From: Actibacterium sp. XHP0104 | GTDB lineage: Bacteria > Pseudomonadota > Alphaproteobacteria > Rhodobacterales > Rhodobacteraceae | Reading direction: 5' to 3' | NCBI RefSeq assembly: GCF_025751515.1 | Contig: NZ_JAOWLE010000005.1 | Coordinates: forward strand, 210,215 to 274,214 | Length of the DNA: 64,000 nt | Shown: piece by piece, positions 63,104 to 64,000 of the stretch | Position numbering within the stretch: the stretch's first letter is position 1 | Layout of the letters: each line of letters starts with the position of its first letter | Notes under the pieces: model-generated | The model's database searches: none | The model's input: only the letters and a program-made list of their open reading frames with translations | Told to the model about the DNA's origin: nothing | Position numbers and translations under genes: made by a program

Positions 63104-63676
63104 ATGGTTGTTCTCAACAAGATCTACACCCGCACCGGGGATCGCGGCGAAACCGCGCTTGGCAATGGTACTCGTGTCGCCAAGCATTCGCCCCGCGTCG
63201 CCACCTATGGCACCACCGACGAGGTGAACGCCACCGTCGGCTTGGCCCGGCTGCATTCCGAGGGCGAAATGGACGCCCGCCTGGCCGCCATTCAGAACGA
63301 CCTGTTCGATCTGGGCGCCGATCTGTGCCGCCCCGACATGGAAAAGGACGCCGAACAGCCCTACCCGGTGCTGCGCATGGTCGATGCCCAGGTGGTGCGG
63401 CTGGAAACCGAGATCGACCAGATGAATGCCGGGCTTGACCCGCTGCGCAGTTTCATCCTGCCCGGCGGCACCCCGCTGGCCGCGCATCTGCACCTGTGCC
63501 GCACCGTGTCGCGCCGCGCCGAGCGCCTGGCCGTCGAGCTGGCCGAGATCGAGGCTGTGAACCCCGCGGCGGTGAAATATCTCAACCGCCTGTCCGACTG
63601 GTTCTTCGTCGCGGCCCGTATCGCCAATGAAAACGGCACCGCAGACGTGCTGTGGGTGCCCGGCGCCAACCGCTAG
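63104..63676 (+). CDS. cob(I)yrinic acid a,c-diamide adenosyltransferase (PduO type)
   Basis: 190 residues. The N-terminal YTRTGDRGETALGNG holds the ATP-binding loop, and DLGADLCRP, FILPGGTPLAAHLHLCRTVSRRAER and LNRLSDWFFVAAR are the other conserved blocks of the PduO family. It moves the adenosyl group from ATP to cob(I)alamin, making adenosylcobalamin. Neighbouring etfB and SDR genes fit the usual Rhodobacterales order. Confidence 0.93.
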   Translation: MVVLNKIYTRTGDRGETALGNGTRVAKHSPRVATYGTTDEVNATVGLARLHSEGEMDARLAAIQNDLFDLGADLCRPDMEKDAEQPYPVLRMVDAQVVRLETEIDQMNAGLDPLRSFILPGGTPLAAHLHLCRTVSRRAERLAVELAEIEAVNPAAVKYLNRLSDWFFVAARIANENGTADVLWVPGANR

Positions 63677-63794
63677 GCGCCGCGCAGGCCGTTACAATTC
63701 CGTAAGGTTTCGCCAACTTTTGGCAAAGAAACCATGCCATACCCGGCCAATCCGGCGCGGAAATGTTCAAGCGCGTCGATTTTGCACTGTTTTC

Positions 63795-63825
63795 CACGGC
63801 CATGACTCGCTAACACATGGCCGTG
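63795..63825. repeat. 10-bp inverted repeat upstream of etfB
   Basis: CACGGCCATG (63795-63804) and CATGGCCGTG (63816-63825) flank an 11-base loop, about 48 bp before the etfB ATG. It may be an operator or an mRNA leader stem. No clear promoter was placed in the 197-bp gap 63677-63873. Confidence 0.5.
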
Positions 63826-63873
63826 AAATCTGCCTCGGAACCCCAGGGGCGAAATCGAAGGAGAGACCAGCTT

Positions 63874-64000
63874 ATGAAGGTATTGGTGCCTGTGAAGCGG
63901 GTGATTGACTATAACGTCAAGGTACGTGTCAAGGCTGACGGGTCTGGCGTTGATCTTGCGAATGTTAAGATGTCGATGAACCCGTTTGACGAGATTGCGG
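63874..64000 (+). CDS. etfB: electron transfer flavoprotein beta subunit (start only)
   Basis: The first 42 residues are visible, [20 protein letters not shown] and [14 protein letters not shown], the canonical EtfB opening; the gene runs off the window. ETF accepts electrons from acyl-CoA dehydrogenases and passes them to ETF-ubiquinone oxidoreductase. GAAGGAGAGACCAGCTT before the ATG is a strong ribosome binding site. etfA would be expected next. Confidence 0.93.
   Translation, partial: MKVLVPVKRVIDYNVKVRVKADGSGVDLANVKMSMNPFDEIA

Overview
The window is chromosomal DNA from a GC-rich alphaproteobacterium, most likely Rhodobacterales/Rhodobacteraceae. Supporting signs are an ATP12-type F1 assembly chaperone, an AapJ-type amino-acid binding protein, a phasin, a VPLPA-type C-terminal sorting signal, two tuf genes, a HIG1-like twin-membrane protein between a short-chain dehydrogenase and a cobalamin adenosyltransferase next to etfB, and promoters of the TTGACN/TTGCNN-17-TANANN type. 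Genus cannot be read from the sequence alone. There is no CRISPR array, complete insertion sequence or prophage.

Layout. 1-4.0 kb: tRNA-Arg(ACG), then a minus-strand cluster of TVP38 membrane protein, flavin disulfide oxidoreductase-like protein and histidine kinase. 4.1-12.7 kb: plus-strand rpmH-rnpA-yidD, ttcA, an EAL protein, yidC-yihA-argB, an Fe-S protein and a SixA-like phosphatase. 12.7-18.1 kb: minus-strand orphan AapJ, then a tightly coupled rarA-crcB-rluC-HAD phosphatase-ATP12 operon. 18.2-19.8 kb: a luxR-luxI quorum-sensing pair with a divergent, previously unnamed 59-residue ORF. 19.8-41.2 kb: the str-S10-spc-alpha ribosomal superoperon (minus strand). 41.2-54.7 kb: proC, then tRNA-Trp-secE-nusG-rplKA-rplJL-rpoBC. 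54.8-59.5 kb: SH3 protein, VPLPA-anchored protein, two phage-tail-collar proteins, a second tuf and a lipoprotein. 59.5-64 kb: parC, and plus-strand SDR, HIG1-like, cobalamin adenosyltransferase and the start of etfB.

The most striking feature is that the usually continuous ribosomal superoperon is cut into separate units. A phasin sits between rplW and rplB, a small membrane protein between rplP and rpmC, and a three-gene island between rpmD and rplO; adk is absent between secY and rpsM. At the three gene-bearing breaks the upstream ribosomal block ends in an intrinsic terminator and the next block begins behind a recognisable 17-bp-spaced promoter. Other noteworthy items are a 64-residue two-helix protein between rpoB and rpoC, two tuf copies that differ at only four sites, all amino-acid-changing transversions, a parC that looks leaderless, and an orphan tail-collar/VPLPA cassette beside the second tuf.

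All calls are from reading the sequence and knowledge of families; no database search was run.
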